Assembly: GCA_001724265.1 (NCBI GenBank)
Contig: MEDY01000011.1
Span: forward strand, 62,001-126,000
Reading direction: 5' to 3'
Source: Rhizaria sp. SCN 62-66
Taxonomy: Eukaryota; Rhizaria, unplaced
Length of the DNA stretch: 64,000 bases
How positions within the stretch are numbered: the stretch's first letter is position 1; the number at the start of each line of letters is the position of its first letter. Positions 61,146 through 64,000 of this stretch are shown here, one piece after another. Both the position numbers and the translations under genes were made by a program. Below the pieces are notes generated by a model. The model was not told the DNA's origin, ran no database searches, and worked only from the letters and a program-made list of their open reading frames with translations.

Positions 61146-61473
61146 ATGAACAAAAGACGAACAAGTGAACTTGCTGCTGAGAACGCAAACTTAACTAATC
61201 CAAACATCTAATACTAGTATTTACTTTATGCCTCATAAGAATATCAACAGCAATGTCTGTATAATACAAAATTACAAGCTTCGCATCCATTTCGTTTGCT
61301 TCCAATCAATATAATGTATGTAGTGTAAGAACGCAAATGTTAGAAGTAGTCAATAAGGTGGGCGCCTATAATCACGGGGAAAACAACAAACGCCGAGACT
61401 TAACAAACTCTGTTACCTGGCCCCATAGCCTAATGTGACAACATTCATAAAATAAAATATGCTTATAACGTGT
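61146..61473. other. Convergent 3' spacer
   Basis: AT-rich space between the giant protein gene (+) and the PDH kinase gene (-), holding both 3' UTRs. No gene is seen. Confidence 0.55.
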
Positions 61474-63336
61474 TCACACAGAGCCCGACTCCTGGTTGTC
61501 AGACAGCTTATGCAGCCACAGGAACGCGTCCGTGCCGTAACCGTCGATCGAGCAGAGCTGCAGGTCGCCGCCGAAGTACCGCGCGAATAGACGGGACAGT
61601 GGGAGGCCGTAGCCAAACCCGGCAAGCGGCGCCGATGTGAGCCCGCGGCCGCTGGTCGACTGCTCGAGCAGGTTCTTCTGCACCTCGGCGCCGGCGGTCG
61701 TGTGCAGATAAGTCCAGATCTTGTCCATGTCTCCGCGCGCGATGCCGCCGCCCTGGTCCGAAACCTTGACGCCAAGGTCCTTCTCGCCGAAAACTATCAT
61801 GACTTCGACGTCGGGCAGCTCGCCACCGCCGCGGTGCGCCTCCACGGTTGCTCGCATAGAGTTCTTAAGCAGCTCGAACATGATGTGGTGCAGGTGGCTG
61901 GGTACGTACGCAAGACGGCGGTGCCGCGAGACCGGCGCGCTGCCCGTCAGCACGAGGGTCTCGCCCTCGCTCGTGCTGCTCTCGCGGTCGCTTGCGGGCT
62001 TGTTCGCGTCCGCGGCACGCTTGTCAGCGAGCTCGAGCTGCTCGAGCTCCCACGCGTTGCCCACGGTCACGTTGACGGCCGGGGCGTCGCCGCATGTGAA
62101 CTCGCAGAGCCGGCCGGCGTCCTCGATGGCGATCTTGACCACCTCAACGGGGTCCATCTCGAGTGCGATGATGCCGCTATAGCCCGCGATGGGGGAGTGC
62201 AGCGCGAGGTGCTGCGCGATCAACACGCGGATGCCGATGCGCGAGAGATAGAAGCGGTCCAGGAACTGCGTAAGAAACGGACAGCCCTGGTCGCCGGCCG
62301 TCGCGCGCACGGCCTCCTTGATCTGCAGCACGCCGCGCGCGAGCATGGGCACCACGTCGCGGTGGCGCTCGAAGATGTTCTCGAGCCGAGCGCGGAACGC
62401 CTCCGCTTCGGCGACGTCCTGCGGTGGCGGGAACGATACGATCTCGCGCAAAGAGTCCTCGTACCACTGGCGCACGGTCATCACAGGCACGGTGTTCGAG
62501 AGTCCGTACGGTAGAGCCTCAAGCTCGGAGATGCGTTTCGACAGACGCACGGGGAGCTCGGCGCAGAGGAACGCGGCGTTCTGCAACAGCCCGTCGAGAG
62601 TGACGCGGGAACCCATCGAGACGATGTGGGACAGCGACATCGGCGTAACGTCGCCGCGCGCAAGCTCGCGGATCTGGGCCTGGAACACGTGGCGCGAGCC
62701 CATGTACGCGGGCACGTCGTACAGGCGGTCACCGCCGGCCTGAGGCCCAGCAGTCGCGGACGGGGGCAGCACATCACCGTCGGCGCCCGTGGCAGCGGCA
62801 GCAGCGGAAACGGGGCTACCTGTGCTTGTGCTGTGTGACGGCACAGGTGCGTGCGCGTGCGATGCTGCTCCTGCGCCTGTACCTGTGTTGCTGCCGTGGC
62901 CGTGAGAGAGAGGCGAGCGGAGAGTCGAGGGATTGCCGAACGAGTCCGCCTCACCGCCTGCGACACTGTTGGCCACGCCGCCGAATGAGCCACCGCGGCT
63001 GCCGTAGTTGTGAGAAGTCATAAAACGCATGCTACCTAATAGTGTGGACACTGTGGAGCGGGATGTGGAGGTTCTGTTGCTCTTATGCGCCCTGTTGCTG
63101 ATGACCGGCTTCAAGAGAGTTTGAGGAGTGATGAAGCCGTTTGATGGCAGGATGATGGATTGATGCGTGGTACCACAAATGTTGTTGCGTTCTAAGGTTG
63201 TCATGCTCGCAGACAATGTCTTCAACGGCGTAGCTGACAAGGAGACTCGCGGGAACGCGGCTGTGACGAGTGAAGACGACATTGTGCAGAGAGTTCGCTG
63301 TGTTGCGAGTCCCAGACTACGGCACGCAGGAAACAT
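61474..63336 (-). CDS. PDK: Pyruvate dehydrogenase kinase family, mitochondrial
   Basis: An intronless 620-aa protein from the ATG at 63336; the frame extends upstream only through a TTG. The N-terminus MFPACRSLGLATQRTLCT is a good mitochondrial presequence. About 200 Ser/Gly/His-rich residues precede the family's helical domain (FLCAELPVRLSKRISELEALPYGLS, DRFYLSRIGIRVLIAQHLAL). The GHKL ATPase domain follows: FELLKNSMRATVE (N box, about residue 489), VSDQGGGI (G1), TTAGAEVQ and GFGYGLPLSRLFARYFGGD (G2), and YGTDAFLWL. These are PDK/BCKDK motifs; the ELPVRL--RI-ELE-LP-GL and FLDRFYLSRIGIR--I--H segments favour PDK over the branched-chain kinase. It phosphorylates and switches off the E1 alpha subunit of pyruvate dehydrogenase in the matrix. 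A linker of about 40 residues inside the ATPase domain (KPASDRESSTSEGE) is longer than usual. Confidence 0.9.
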   Translation of the reverse strand: MFPACRSLGLATQRTLCTMSSSLVTAAFPRVSLSATPLKTLSASMTTLERNNICGTTHQSIILPSNGFITPQTLLKPVISNRAHKSNRTSTSRSTVSTLLGSMRFMTSHNYGSRGGSFGGVANSVAGGEADSFGNPSTLRSPLSHGHGSNTGTGAGAASHAHAPVPSHSTSTGSPVSAAAAATGADGDVLPPSATAGPQAGGDRLYDVPAYMGSRHVFQAQIRELARGDVTPMSLSHIVSMGSRVTLDGLLQNAAFLCAELPVRLSKRISELEALPYGLSNTVPVMTVRQWYEDSLREIVSFPPPQDVAEAEAFRARLENIFERHRDVVPMLARGVLQIKEAVRATAGDQGCPFLTQFLDRFYLSRIGIRVLIAQHLALHSPIAGYSGIIALEMDPVEVVKIAIEDAGRLCEFTCGDAPAVNVTVGNAWELEQLELADKRAADANKPASDRESSTSEGETLVLTGSAPVSRHRRLAYVPSHLHHIMFELLKNSMRATVEAHRGGGELPDVEVMIVFGEKDLGVKVSDQGGGIARGDMDKIWTYLHTTAGAEVQKNLLEQSTSGRGLTSAPLAGFGYGLPLSRLFARYFGGDLQLCSIDGYGTDAFLWLHKLSDNQESGSV

Positions 63337-63991
63337 ACCAAGCTTCTGTTTGCTGTGAAGGGCAAATAATGGTGCAAAGATAACGAGAAAATAGTATTGA
63401 ATAAGCAATTACGGCTCGTTATAAAGCTTAGAAATTGGGATTTTGTCGGGATGATTCGAGAGTTCGAGTGACAAGTCGGAACGTTACGAAGAAGCAAGTG
63501 GAAGGCATCCTTCGCACATCAAACTGAGGTGTAATCAGTTTTATGGACTTTAATTCATAGAAACTATTCAAAAAGATCATTGACAGACAACCTGACGAGC
63601 GGGGTGAAGCAGTATGATCAGACCGAAACAGTGCCTCAGCCCTCCTCTTCTTATCGGCCTCACCGGGAAACTTACGAAATAAGTGTGTATAATGAGTAAG
63701 ATAAGTGTTTCGTGACTGAATCTTTTCAGGCATAGCATATTAAACATTGGCTTTCACCGAGATGCAAGAAGCTTGACTTTATTGGGTGTTAAGGGCCTCA
63801 GATCGTCCAAGATACATGTTTTGATCCGTTTGTAGAGGAGGCAATGTATGAACAAAGGAAGGTGTATCTTCATGTAGTCCGAGAGCCAACAAGTCTGAAT
63901 GATATGGTCAAGCTTTAAACCAAACTTGAAAGAATAAAAGGCAAAAATATGCATCATCTGTTGCCAAACACCCCACGTTGCAGCTCGAAAG
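63337..63991. other. Spacer upstream of PDK
   Basis: AT-rich, with the PDK promoter. Short minus-strand ORFs here start without homology and end quickly. No RNA gene was recognised. Confidence 0.5.
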
Positions 63992-64000
63992 ATGGCGGCG
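63992..64000 (+). other. Possible start of a plus-strand gene at the right edge
   Basis: The last nine bases read ATGGCGGCG, a GC-rich alanine-coding start typical of this genome, after AT-rich spacer. The window ends there, so this is only a hint. Confidence 0.15.

Overview
This window is nuclear DNA from a eukaryote. Genes are monocistronic and lie on both strands with no operon logic. Many carry short GT-AG introns. Coding DNA is strongly GC-rich and alanine-heavy, while the spacers are visibly AT-richer. Proteins carry mitochondrial presequences and eukaryote-only families are present (SRPK, APC6, prefoldin 4, farnesyltransferase alpha, V-ATPase e). A nexin-dynein regulatory complex subunit (DRC12/CCDC153) argues for a motile cilium or flagellum. 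A beta-1,3-glucan synthase argues for a glucan wall, cyst wall or storage glucan. I cannot fix the lineage from sequence alone; a GC-rich flagellated unicellular eukaryote with few introns is the best description.

Layout. 1-5.7 kb: an uncertain partial gene at the left edge, mitochondrial ribosomal protein bL33m (+), DRC12 (-), and a type II membrane protein resembling a glycosyltransferase (+). 6.2-23.7 kb: one uninterrupted minus-strand ORF of 5,831 codons. It joins a glycoside-hydrolase/transglycosylase-like barrel, a membrane anchor and a GT48 beta-1,3-glucan synthase, each expanded by very long low-complexity inserts. 24.7-32.8 kb: an SR-protein kinase (-) and a Pol I-type 5'-3' exonuclease with a roughly 700-residue insert (-). 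33.7-44.8 kb: farnesyl/geranylgeranyltransferase alpha (+), a coiled-coil protein (-), prefoldin subunit 4 (+), short-form RNase Z (-), and an unrecognised acidic/alanine-rich protein (-). 45.5-50.7 kb: V-ATPase subunit e (-), mitochondrial ATP synthase subunit b (+), APC6/CDC16 (+). 51.3-61.1 kb: a second giant single ORF (3,274 aa) of unknown function with an acidic then basic K/R/A-rich tail. 61.5-63.3 kb: pyruvate dehydrogenase kinase (-).

Most genes are housekeeping and do not form one pathway; bL33m, ATP synthase b and the PDH kinase are all mitochondrial. The most notable object is the GH-GT48 fusion. Its architecture parallels fungal alpha-1,3-glucan synthase (extracellular glycosidase-like domain plus cytosolic synthase) but is built from beta-1,3-glucan parts. 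A second notable trait is the splice donor: all 14 introns I could place fit GTNYGY, mostly GTACGT, rather than GTAAGT.

Intron positions were placed by hand from reading frame, splice dinucleotides and family alignment from memory. No database search was possible.
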